From RUG572 sp051884915 (GTDB lineage: Bacteria; Verrucomicrobiota; Kiritimatiellia; RFP12; UBA1067), in assembly GCA_051884915.1 (NCBI GenBank), contig JBJEWF010000028.1:1-64000 (forward strand): a stretch of DNA of 64,000 nt, read 5' to 3'. The notes beneath the pieces were generated by a model. The model had not been told where the DNA came from. It worked only from the letters and a program-made list of their open reading frames with translations, and did no database searches. Positions 43,707 through 51,645 of the stretch are shown here, piece after piece. Both the position numbers and the translations under genes were made by a program. Position 1 is the first letter of the stretch, and the number at the start of each line of letters is the position of its first letter.

Positions 43707-43722
43707 CTTACAAAAATGTAAG
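43707..43722. repeat. AT-rich inverted repeat upstream of the ribH promoter
   Basis: Perfect 6-base arms CTTACA/TGTAAG separated by AAAA, 18 bases upstream of the ribH -35 and just past a GC-only block that follows the sugar transporter. It could be an operator or the end of the transporter terminator. The remainder of 43723-43808 is GC-rich with no gene. Confidence 0.4.
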
Positions 43723-43808
43723 GCGGGCGCGCAAGCCGCATTTCGCCGCGGCGGGCGCGCCCGTTTCCCCGCCGCCCGCGAACGGCGCGCCCCGCCGCCC
43801 CGCCGGCG

Positions 43809-45341
43809 CTAGGCCCTTTCGGGCATCCGGCCCGTCTTGAAGTACTGTTCGACCTCTTCCAGCGTGCGGCCCTTGGTTTCCGGCAGGAAGAACGCCGCCG
43901 TGATGAAGTAGACGACGGTGAAGCCGGCGAGCACGAAGAAGACCGACCCGTTGTTGCCCGTCCACGCGCACCATTTCGGGAACACCGTGGCGATGACCGC
44001 GGAGATGCCCTGGTTGACGATCATCGCGATGGCCATGCCGTTGGCGCGGATGCGCGTGGGCATCAGTTCCGAAAGCGCCAGCCACACGCAGACGCCCGGA
44101 CCGACCGCGAAGAACGCGATGAACATGAAGAAGAACGCCGTCGCGCAGACGCCCGTCGCCAGCGACGCCGCGCACCAGCCCTTCGAGATCGCGAAGAAGA
44201 TCGAGCCGACGCCGCAGAGGCCCACGATGATGCCCGACGTGCCGAGTTTCAGGAGGAACTTGCGGCCCTTCTTGTCGACCAGCGCGCACGCGACGACGGT
44301 CATGAAGACGTTCACGAGCTTGATCGCGAGATCGGAGTAGTTCGCGAGGATGCCCTCCATGCCCGTGGTCTTGAAGATGTCGACCGTGTAGTTGAGGACC
44401 GAGTTGATGCCCGTCGTCTGGTTGCAGGCGAGAATGACGACCGCCAGGCAAAACGGATAGACATACTTGCGCTGGAAGAGCGTATCGCCCCGCGCGGCCG
44501 CCGCGATCGCCGCCTTCTCGGCCGCCGCCGCCTCGTCGGCCGCGATCATCTCCGCGAGGATCTTCTCCGCCCGTTCCGCGCCGTTGTTCGCCGCGAGCGA
44601 CGCCAGGGCCTCGTCCCGGCGGCCCTTCCGGTAAAGCCAGCGCGGCGACTCCTTCAGCCCGAACGCGCCGAGGAAGAGGACCAGCCCCGGCACCGCCGAG
44701 CAAATGAAAATCGTCTGCCAGGCCATCGTCCAGCTCCTGAACCGCTCCGGCGCGACCCATTCCCGGATCTGGGCCAGCGTCACCTTGGCGACTTCAACGC
44801 CATTCGCCTCGGCCGCCGCCTTGACCACTTTGTCCGAATCGCCCGTCCAGCCGGTGACCACCAGCCCGATCACGGCCGCAAACGCCAGGCCGATCGTCAG
44901 CAAGAGCTGGAACATGCCCGTCCCCCAGCCGCGCGAATCGGAATCGAGGCACTCCGCCAGATACATCGGCACCACCACGCCCACGAGGCCGGCGGACGCG
45001 CCCTGCAGGGTGCGGCCAACCGTCAGCAGGAGGAAATTGCCGCCGTCGAAGATTCCCGACACGCAAATGACGGGAATCGAGATGAAAAAGCAGAACGCGG
45101 AGGCGATGATGATTTTCTTGCGGCCGAAAAGCTCGGCCAGCAAACCCGCGAAGAGGGAGGAGAGCACGGACCCCCAGAGCACCGCGCCGACGACGAAGCC
45201 CAGCTGCCCCACCGAATAGTCCGAGGTGTTGCGCACGTACGGCAGCGCCGCGGCGATGACGCCGACGTCAATGCCGAAGATGAGTCCCCCCAGTCCGGCC
45301 ATCGCCAGCAGGTAGCGCGCATATCGCTTGACGCTGTCCAT
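43809..45341 (-). CDS. sugar porter family MFS transporter
   Basis: The 510-residue membrane protein has twelve helices and sugar-porter signatures: PMYLAECLDSDSRGWG, KESPRWLYRKGRRDEAL after helix 6, NQTTGINSVLNYTVD, LSELMPTRIRANGMA and PETKGRTLEEVEQYF. These proteins take up hexoses or pentoses, usually with H+. A loop insert between helices 3-6 (WTGDSDKVVKAAAEANGVEVAKVTL) is longer than in XylE. It begins 14 bases after the kinase stop, so it is probably the last gene of the lepB-kinase-transporter unit. Confidence 0.92.
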   Translation of the reverse strand: MDSVKRYARYLLAMAGLGGLIFGIDVGVIAAALPYVRNTSDYSVGQLGFVVGAVLWGSVLSSLFAGLLAELFGRKKIIIASAFCFFISIPVICVSGIFDGGNFLLLTVGRTLQGASAGLVGVVVPMYLAECLDSDSRGWGTGMFQLLLTIGLAFAAVIGLVVTGWTGDSDKVVKAAAEANGVEVAKVTLAQIREWVAPERFRSWTMAWQTIFICSAVPGLVLFLGAFGLKESPRWLYRKGRRDEALASLAANNGAERAEKILAEMIAADEAAAAEKAAIAAAARGDTLFQRKYVYPFCLAVVILACNQTTGINSVLNYTVDIFKTTGMEGILANYSDLAIKLVNVFMTVVACALVDKKGRKFLLKLGTSGIIVGLCGVGSIFFAISKGWCAASLATGVCATAFFFMFIAFFAVGPGVCVWLALSELMPTRIRANGMAIAMIVNQGISAVIATVFPKWCAWTGNNGSVFFVLAGFTVVYFITAAFFLPETKGRTLEEVEQYFKTGRMPERA

Positions 45342-45355
45342 CCCGACCGTCCTTC

Positions 45356-48040
45356 CTATTCGGCGGCTTCAAGTTCGACGTCCGGGAAGAGGCGCGCGGC
45401 CGTCTTGCGGCATTCCTCGAAGTCCTTCACGGCCTTCTTGACGAGCACCGGCGCGTATTCGGCGGCGCCTTCGACTTCCGCATAAAGCAGCCGGAGCGTC
45501 AGCGCGGCGCCGAACATGTGGTTCGACCACTGCATCTTGCTCGTCACGTAGCGGGCCTCCAGCCCCTTCTGGACAAGATCGTTGATGAGCTGGTTCATGC
45601 AGGCGACGTATTCCTTCTTGCCGTAGAAGCGCCGCCATTCGACCGTCACCGCCCGGTCGACCGGCTCCATCTTGCCCGTCTTCTTGTTGGACCGGAGCCG
45701 CTGGAGGCTGATGTCCTTCGCCGTCACGGCCGTCACGACCGTCCCGTTCCTGAACTTGAACCCCTTGGCCTTGCTGATGAAGTACTGGTGGAGGCCCTGC
45801 ATCCGCTCGACCTTCATCCGCGCCGTGCGCAATTCGTCCTTGCCCTCGGCCGTCGTCAAATCGTCCTGCAGCAGCCGCAGCTGCTTCAGCGCCGGCTCCC
45901 AGTCCAGGGACTTCAGGCGGGACGAGACGAGGCTGTCGAACCGCGCCCTGACCTTCGCCGTCTCTTCCTCGACCTTGGCCTTGTGCTCTTCCGCCGCCCG
46001 GGCGGCGGCCTGTTCCTTCGCCAGCTTCTCCGCCTGTTCCTTCGCCAGCCGTTCGGCCTTGGCCTTGGCGCGCTGGATCTGGGCCAGGGCCTGCTTGACC
46101 AGTTCGGCCGACTTCTTGCGGATGACCGAGGTCTTGCGCTGCGTCTGCTCCACGCACTTCATGCCCTTGATGGACTCGAACTCCTCCACGAGGGTCTGCG
46201 AAAGCTTGGCCAGCTTTTCGGTCGTCTCGATGTCCTCCGCCGTCAGCTCGTTGACTTTCCTGCCCTTTTCGAGCAGCAGCCGCACGCGCCCCTGCACGCG
46301 GATGTCGGCCGCACGGCAGAAGTAGAGGTCGTTCCACAGTTCCATGAACTGCTTCACCGCCCCCGGAATTTCGACGGCGGGCTCCTGCGGCTTCTCCTCT
46401 TCCGCAGGCGGCGCCTCTTCCGCCGCCGGCTTGTCGGCGGGTTTCGGCGCTTCCGCCTTCGCGCCGCCCGGCTGGGCGATTGTGGCGTTCGCGGCCGCCG
46501 CCGTCGCGTTCGTGGCCACCGCCGCATTCGCGGCCGCCGCTGGCGCCGCATTCGTGGTCGCCGCCGGCGCCGCATTCGTGGTCGCCGCCGCCGGCGCGTT
46601 CGTGGCCGTCTGGCTGGCTTCGGCTGTCGCTTTGGCGTCGGCCGCCGCCTGGTTGGCTTCGGCCGCGGCCGTCGCGACGGCCGCCAGATGGAGTTCGTTC
46701 GTGTAGGCGATGGCCTCGGCGATGTCCTTCGTGGGCGGAGGCTCGATCATGTCGGCCACGGCGTCGCGCAACTCGTCCGGAATGGCCCTCTTCAATTCCC
46801 GGACCGCCGTCTCCATGTCCTTGTCGTTTTTCGCGACCAGCTCGTGGAAGTTGTTCCCGAAATCGCCCACGGCCTTCAGCGTATTCTGGATGGCCGTGCG
46901 CGCCAGCGTCTGCTTGGCGACGATCTCCTGCATGTGCTCGCGTTCCTCGCGCGCCTTTTCGGCATGCACGTACCACATCAGGCCGCCGACCACGAGAAGA
47001 ATCAGCAGCACGACGCCGCCCACGACCATGCCGACGACCGCTCCGACGTTCAGCGGCTTCTTCGCGTCCTCGTCCTCGACGGGCGTCAGCTCCGCCACGT
47101 CGTCGCCCAAGACCGCCGGCGTCACGCCGGTTTCCGCGGACAGATGCGTCCGCGTGGTCCGGCCCCTGATCTTGATTTTGGTGCCGATCGACGTGCTCTG
47201 CCGCTTCTCCGGGCCCGCCTTGGCCAGGAACCGCTTGAAATCGCCGAGCAGCGACGTATAGGTCGGGTAGCGCATGGATGGTTCGAGTTCGAGCATGCGC
47301 ATGATGATCGAGTCGACTTCCTTCGGCAGATCCGGACGGATCTCGCTCGGCTTCGGCGGAGGCGCCTCGAAGCGCGCCTTCACCACGGCCGTCGAATCGG
47401 CGCCGTCCCACGGCGGCACGCCCGTCAGCGCGTGGTAGAGCGTGCCGCCCAGCGAATAGATGTCCGCCCGGTAGTCGATTTTCTGGCGGCGGACCTTCTC
47501 GGGCGAGATGTAGTAGGGCGTGCCCCAGATCTCGTTGGAATCCCCCTGCATGGCCGCCAGGCCGAAGTCCACGAGTTTCGCGCTGCCGTCCGTGTCGAAC
47601 AGGATGTTCTCCGGCTTCACGTCGCCGTGCACGAGTCCCTGTTCGGCGGCCAGCGCCAGCGCGTCCGCCATCTGCTGGCCGATGCGCATGACGCGCACGA
47701 CGTCCATCGTGCCGGGATTGGCCTCCATCTCCCTGTCGAGCGAACCGCCGGAGACAAGCTCCATCGCGATGTAGGGCATGCCGTTTTCCTGGCCGAACGA
47801 ATAGACCTGGGCGATGTTGGGATGATTCAGCCGGGCCACCGCCTGCGCTTCGCGCTGGAACCGCTCGACGAACTTCGGGTCCTCGCCCAGGGACTTGAGC
47901 AGCACCTTGATGCCGACCTTGCGGTCCAGCATCTTGTCGCGCGCCAGATAGACGCCTCCCATGCCCCCATGCCCCAGTTCCTTCTCAAGAAGGAAGTGTC
48001 CGAAATCGGACGGCGTTGGAATCATCTGTTCTTCCTGCAT
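45356..48040 (-). CDS. transmembrane Ser/Thr protein kinase with Ala/Thr/Asn repeat and coiled coil
   Basis: The 894-residue protein has an N-terminal Hanks-type kinase domain (about 11-280): GHGGMGGVYLA loop, K45, HGDVKPENILF with D140, DFG 158-160 and GTPYYISPE. The HRD motif is HGD, as in many bacterial kinases. After a basic linker there is one membrane helix (VVGMVVGGVVLLILLVVGGL), then an acidic segment, an Ala/Thr/Asn tract with an exact 24-base repeat in the DNA, and a long Lys/Glu coiled coil. The C-terminal region is not recognised. The ATG at 48040 is preferred to 48061 because AGGAGGG lies six bases upstream. It lies 56 bases after lepB. Confidence 0.9.
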   Translation of the reverse strand: MQEEQMIPTPSDFGHFLLEKELGHGGMGGVYLARDKMLDRKVGIKVLLKSLGEDPKFVERFQREAQAVARLNHPNIAQVYSFGQENGMPYIAMELVSGGSLDREMEANPGTMDVVRVMRIGQQMADALALAAEQGLVHGDVKPENILFDTDGSAKLVDFGLAAMQGDSNEIWGTPYYISPEKVRRQKIDYRADIYSLGGTLYHALTGVPPWDGADSTAVVKARFEAPPPKPSEIRPDLPKEVDSIIMRMLELEPSMRYPTYTSLLGDFKRFLAKAGPEKRQSTSIGTKIKIRGRTTRTHLSAETGVTPAVLGDDVAELTPVEDEDAKKPLNVGAVVGMVVGGVVLLILLVVGGLMWYVHAEKAREEREHMQEIVAKQTLARTAIQNTLKAVGDFGNNFHELVAKNDKDMETAVRELKRAIPDELRDAVADMIEPPPTKDIAEAIAYTNELHLAAVATAAAEANQAAADAKATAEASQTATNAPAAATTNAAPAATTNAAPAAAANAAVATNATAAAANATIAQPGGAKAEAPKPADKPAAEEAPPAEEEKPQEPAVEIPGAVKQFMELWNDLYFCRAADIRVQGRVRLLLEKGRKVNELTAEDIETTEKLAKLSQTLVEEFESIKGMKCVEQTQRKTSVIRKKSAELVKQALAQIQRAKAKAERLAKEQAEKLAKEQAAARAAEEHKAKVEEETAKVRARFDSLVSSRLKSLDWEPALKQLRLLQDDLTTAEGKDELRTARMKVERMQGLHQYFISKAKGFKFRNGTVVTAVTAKDISLQRLRSNKKTGKMEPVDRAVTVEWRRFYGKKEYVACMNQLINDLVQKGLEARYVTSKMQWSNHMFGAALTLRLLYAEVEGAAEYAPVLVKKAVKDFEECRKTAARLFPDVELEAAE
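46542..46589. repeat. exact 24-base tandem repeat in the kinase gene
   Basis: Two identical 24-base units (46542-46565 and 46566-46589) with degenerate copies on both sides encode AATTNAAP-type octapeptides in the kinase linker. Unit number can change by slippage without a frameshift. Confidence 0.8.
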
Positions 48041-48096
48041 GTCAGCCCTCCTGAAGTCCATCTCTCGACATCTTGCCCAAAATCTCCGCCGCCACC

Positions 48097-49272
48097 CTAC
48101 TCGATCGGTCCCCAGCGGTGGTTCACGATCGGCCAGAAGACGCCGCCGGCGATGCCGCGCAGGTTCCGCGCGGGGACAGGCCCCCAGTAGCGGCTGTCAT
48201 AGCTGGAGGGCGAATTGTCGCCGCAGGCGTAGTACTCGTCGGCGCCGAGTTTCACTTCGTCGCCCTCCGCGACGATCGTCTTGCCGGGGATCGCGTACGA
48301 AGGCTGGCCCGACGGCAGATACCCCGCGTAGGGATAGGCCTTCCCGTGGAATTTCTCGCGCTTCTGGATCTGGGCGATCCGGCGGGGCGCCATCGGTGCC
48401 TTGCCGTCGACCAGCAGCCGGCCGTCCCGGATCGTCAGCGTCTCGTTCGGCGTCCCCGTCATGCGCTTGATGTAGTGCGTGCCCTGCTGGAGTTTCTCGA
48501 TGCCCGTCGTGGAGAAGATCATCACGTCGCCCCGCCGCGGATGGCGGAAGTTCCAGAGCCAGCGGTTCACGAACAGGAAATCGCCGGTCACCACGTAGCC
48601 GCTCCACAGGATCTGCCCCGCGCGGACCGGTTCCCCGGGACGCAGCCCGTTGGGCAGCCGGTAGTCCATGCGCCGGTAGGGGCCGTCGCCCGTCTCCTCG
48701 GGATGGAGGACGTCGGTCGGCACCAGCATCCGGGAACTCGTCTGCCCCGTCCCGTTGACGACGCGCATGTCGTAATGTCCCGTATTCGTCGGACGGAACT
48801 GCAGGGACCCGTTGAACGGCGCCGTGAAGCATTCGTACATTTCGCCCGTCAGCGCCCATTTGAGCCACTTCTGCGGTCCCCGGTCCCAGAACGTCGCCTG
48901 CGCCGGGCTGCAGGCCACCGAATGGTTGCCGTAGAGCGTGGGCTGCATCGAGCCGGTCGGGATGTTGAACGGCTCGTAGAAATAGGCGCGGAACGCCATG
49001 GCGACGGAAATGGAAACGACCAGGATGTCCAGCCACTCGCGGCCGATGGCGCAGCTCTTCGGCGGATCGAGGAATTCGAGCAGCGACTTGCATGTCCCGA
49101 CGTCCCGCGCGCGCCAGGCGGTCCGCAGATCCTGCATCCGCTTCCCGAACTCCCCTTCCGGCCCGTAGGCCGGCAGGTCTTCGTACGACAGGACAAACGT
49201 CTCGGCCGCAGTCAACACGGCTTTCGCTTCTTTTTTGGCCTTGGCGGCCCTGGTGAATGGCAATGCAAACAT
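48097..49272 (-). CDS. lepB: signal peptidase I
   Basis: The 391-residue membrane serine protease cleaves signal peptides of exported proteins. It has one clear membrane helix (WLDILVVSISVAMAFRAYF, 80-98), the catalytic Ser108 in NIPTGSMQPTL, the general-base Lys269 in GTHYIKRMTG, and the C-terminal box GDNSPSSYDSRYWGPVP. The Ser-Lys interval of about 160 residues is much longer than in E. coli LepB (about 55), and the N-terminal 80 residues are an extra cytosolic part. A promoter -10 ends 8 bases before the ATG. It serves the many secreted proteins in the window. Confidence 0.95.
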   Translation of the reverse strand: MFALPFTRAAKAKKEAKAVLTAAETFVLSYEDLPAYGPEGEFGKRMQDLRTAWRARDVGTCKSLLEFLDPPKSCAIGREWLDILVVSISVAMAFRAYFYEPFNIPTGSMQPTLYGNHSVACSPAQATFWDRGPQKWLKWALTGEMYECFTAPFNGSLQFRPTNTGHYDMRVVNGTGQTSSRMLVPTDVLHPEETGDGPYRRMDYRLPNGLRPGEPVRAGQILWSGYVVTGDFLFVNRWLWNFRHPRRGDVMIFSTTGIEKLQQGTHYIKRMTGTPNETLTIRDGRLLVDGKAPMAPRRIAQIQKREKFHGKAYPYAGYLPSGQPSYAIPGKTIVAEGDEVKLGADEYYACGDNSPSSYDSRYWGPVPARNLRGIAGGVFWPIVNHRWGPIE

Positions 49273-49280
49273 TTTCCAGT

Positions 49281-49308
49281 ATTATAGCGAATCACGGGAA
49301 AATGACAA
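49281..49308 (-). promoter_or_regulatory. promoter of lepB, near-leaderless
   Basis: On the minus strand: -35 TTGTCA (49308-49303), 16-base spacer, -10 TATAAT (49286-49281), 8 bases to the ATG at 49272. Confidence 0.65.
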
Positions 49309-49324
49309 GCGCGAAAAGGAACGC

Positions 49325-49365
49325 GAAAAAAGAAAGGGCGATCCCCGCGAGGAGACCGCCCTTTC
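49325..49365 (-). terminator. intrinsic terminator of rpsA-rpmB
   Basis: Perfect 9-base stem GAAAGGGCG/CGCCCTTTC (arms 49332-49340 and 49357-49365) followed on the minus strand by a T-run (49331-49325). It begins 20 bases after the rpmB stop. This is the clearest terminator in the window. Confidence 0.85.
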
Positions 49366-49385
49366 CCGTTGGCCGGAGGACCCGA

Positions 49386-49616
49386 TCAGCCCTTCACGAT
49401 CTTGCCCATCTTGATGCAGTGCGTGCAGACCCTCTTGCGGCAGGTGTTGCCCTTGCCGTCGGAGACGCGCACCGTCTGGAGATTGGGAAGGAAGCGGCGC
49501 TTCGAGATGCCGGTCGTGTGGAGACCGATGCCGCCCTTGTACTTCGGCGAACCCTTGCGCACGATCGAACGACCGGCCGAGGGGCGCTTGCCACAGATTT
49601 CACAGACTCTGGACAT
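49386..49616 (-). CDS. rpmB: 50S ribosomal protein L28
   Basis: The 76-residue L28 shows CEICGKRPSAGRSIVRKG at the start and VCTHCIKMGKIVKG at the end. The two CxxC pairs indicate the zinc-binding (C+) form. It lies 24 bases after rpsA and is followed by a strong terminator, so the two form a ribosomal-protein unit. A weak AAGGA lies upstream of the ATG. Confidence 0.96.
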   Translation of the reverse strand: MSRVCEICGKRPSAGRSIVRKGSPKYKGGIGLHTTGISKRRFLPNLQTVRVSDGKGNTCRKRVCTHCIKMGKIVKG

Positions 49617-49640
49617 GATATCATCCTTTCTTTACATCGG

Positions 49641-51401
49641 TTACTTGTCTTCGCCCGGCTGCCATTCGACAGACTGGAAGGCGTCCGCAAACGCGGAGCC
49701 GAAGGAACCCAGCGACTCGCCGCCCTTCGGCGCGCTCGTCATCGAGCCGGCGGAGTCGGCCGAATCCGCCTCAAGGGCCCGGATTTCGTCCTCGGTCATG
49801 TTCATCGCGCGAATCGACAGACCGATGCGGCGCTCGCCGCGATCGACCTTGACCACGCGGGCCTCGACCTCGTCGCCGACGCTGAGCACGTCCTTGACCT
49901 TCTCGACGCGCTGGTCGGAGATCTGGGAGATGTGGACGAGACCGTCGACGCCATCCTCCAGCTCGATGAACGCGCCGAAGGACGCCGTCTTGGAAACCTT
50001 GCCCTTGACGACGGAGCCGATCGCGTACTTCGAGGAGATTTCGGACCACGGATCGGGCTGGGCCTGCTTGAGGCCGAGGGAAATCCGCTGCTCCTTGGGT
50101 TCGACCGCGAGAACGACCGCTTCGACCTCCTGGCCCTTCTTGAGGCAGTCGGCCGGATTCTGCGGACGCCGCGTCCAGGAGATGTCCGTCACGTGGATCA
50201 TGCCGTCGATGCCCTCTTCAAGCTCGACGAACGCGCCATACTGCGTGAAGTTGCGGACCTTGCCCTTGACCCGGCTGCCGACCGGATAGCGGTCCTGGAC
50301 CGTGTCCCACGGATTGTCCTGCGTCTGGCGGATGCCGAGCGCGATCTTCTGGTTCTCGGCGTCGACGGACAGGACGGCGACCTGGATCTCGTCGCCGACG
50401 CTGAGCATGTCGCTCGCCCGCGCCACGCGCTTCGTCCAGCTGAATTCGCTGATGTGCACGAGGCCTTCGATGCCGGGGGCGATTTCGACGAACGCGCCGT
50501 AGGCGGCCAGGTTCACGACCTTGCCCGTCACGCGGCTGCCGACCGGGAACTGCTCGGAAATCGAGTTCCAGGGGTTCTCCGTCGTCTGCTTGAGGCCGAG
50601 GGAGATGCGCTCCTTTTCGCGGTCCACGTCGAGCACCATCACGTCGAGCTCCTGGCCGACCTTGAGCATTTCGCTCGGGTGCTTGATGCGGCCCCAGCTC
50701 ATGTCCGTGATGTGGAGGAGGCCGTCGATGCCGTCGAGGTCGATGAACGCGCCGAAATCGGTGATGTTCTTCACGCGGCCCTTGCGCACTTCGCCCTTCT
50801 GGAGGGAGGCCAGCAGATTGGCCTTCTTCTCGGCCATCGTGCCCTCGATGAGTTCGCGGCGGCTGACGATGATGTTCTTGCGCTCGGGCGAGATCTTGAT
50901 GACCTTGAAGTCGTAGGTCTGGCCGATGTACGGCGCGAGGTCGCGGACCGGCGTGACGTCGACCTGCGAACCGGGAAGGAACGCCTCGACGCCGTCGATG
51001 TTGACGATGAGGCCGCCGCGCACGACGCTGCCGACCGTGCCGGTGACCACGTCGTCCTGATGATAGCGCTCCAGCACCTTCTGCCAGCGGATCTGGTCGT
51101 CGGCCGCCTTCTTCGACAGGCGGGGAAGATTGGTCTTGTCGTTCTCGAGTTCCAGCAGCATCACGGAAATCTTGGCGCCGACCTGCGCCTCGGCGGGATC
51201 CGCGAACTCGTCGATCTTGACGATGCCCTCGGCCTTGGCGTTGATGTCGACGAACACGTCGTCGCCATTGACCTGGGAGATGGTTCCTTCGATGATGGAA
51301 CCCGGCTTGAAGGAAACGTCCTGCATCTGCTCCTGGGCAGCGAGGAATTCCGCAAAAGCGGCTGACTTCTCAGCCTTCGGCATCGGTTTACGAATAGCCA
51401 T
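49641..51401 (-). CDS. rpsA: 30S ribosomal protein S1
   Basis: The 586-residue protein has six S1 RNA-binding domains, visible as repeats of G..V.G.V...T.YGAFV.L..G..GL.H.S (for example NITDFGAFIDLDGIDGLLHI, VNLAAYGAFVEIAPGIEGLV, RNFTQYGAFVELEEGIDGMI). S1 helps the 30S subunit bind mRNA. An acidic/Ser-rich tail follows. The ATG at 51401 has no Shine-Dalgarno and an A-rich leader, which is typical of rpsA mRNAs. rpmB follows 24 bases downstream. Confidence 0.96.
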   Translation of the reverse strand: MAIRKPMPKAEKSAAFAEFLAAQEQMQDVSFKPGSIIEGTISQVNGDDVFVDINAKAEGIVKIDEFADPAEAQVGAKISVMLLELENDKTNLPRLSKKAADDQIRWQKVLERYHQDDVVTGTVGSVVRGGLIVNIDGVEAFLPGSQVDVTPVRDLAPYIGQTYDFKVIKISPERKNIIVSRRELIEGTMAEKKANLLASLQKGEVRKGRVKNITDFGAFIDLDGIDGLLHITDMSWGRIKHPSEMLKVGQELDVMVLDVDREKERISLGLKQTTENPWNSISEQFPVGSRVTGKVVNLAAYGAFVEIAPGIEGLVHISEFSWTKRVARASDMLSVGDEIQVAVLSVDAENQKIALGIRQTQDNPWDTVQDRYPVGSRVKGKVRNFTQYGAFVELEEGIDGMIHVTDISWTRRPQNPADCLKKGQEVEAVVLAVEPKEQRISLGLKQAQPDPWSEISSKYAIGSVVKGKVSKTASFGAFIELEDGVDGLVHISQISDQRVEKVKDVLSVGDEVEARVVKVDRGERRIGLSIRAMNMTEDEIRALEADSADSAGSMTSAPKGGESLGSFGSAFADAFQSVEWQPGEDK

Positions 51402-51481
51402 GAATCTGAATCTTTGTTTTGGTTTGTTTCTGGGCGCGGTTTTCTGCCGCGACTTCCCCGTTAGTGGGCGAAGATTTTGAC

Positions 51482-51490
51482 AGTATATCA
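51482..51490 (-). promoter_or_regulatory. extended -10 promoter of rpsA
   Basis: TGATATACT on the minus strand (51490-51482), preceded by T7. The leader to the ATG is about 75 bases, A/T-rich and without Shine-Dalgarno. The -35 is poor. The rest of 51491-51625 is GC-rich palindromic sequence without a gene. Confidence 0.5.
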
Positions 51491-51625
51491 AAAAAATGGC
51501 GACGCGTGGAACCGAAACCGGAAAAAATGCGTTTTCGGTTTTCCCGTCGCCGGCGCGGCCGGCGGCCGGCCGCCCGTTTCGCGCGCGGCCCCGGCCGGCG
51601 CGCGGCGGCTTCATGCGGGGACGGA

Positions 51626-51645
51626 TGACGCCCGTCCGGGCGTCA
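51626..51645 (-). terminator. hairpin containing the stop codon of the large surface-protein gene
   Basis: Perfect 8-base stem TGACGCCC/GGGCGTCA with loop GGAC; the stop TGA (51645-51643) is the first part of the stem. No T-run follows at once. It may protect the 3' end of the mRNA or act as a weak terminator. Confidence 0.45.

Noticed and set aside
43627..43808. FMN riboswitch upstream of ribH
   Set aside because: The predicted leader is only about 26 bases and no conserved RFN helices are seen.
48041..48061. Earlier ATG for the kinase at 48061
   Set aside because: It has no good ribosome site, whereas the ATG at 48040 has AGGAGGG at ideal distance.
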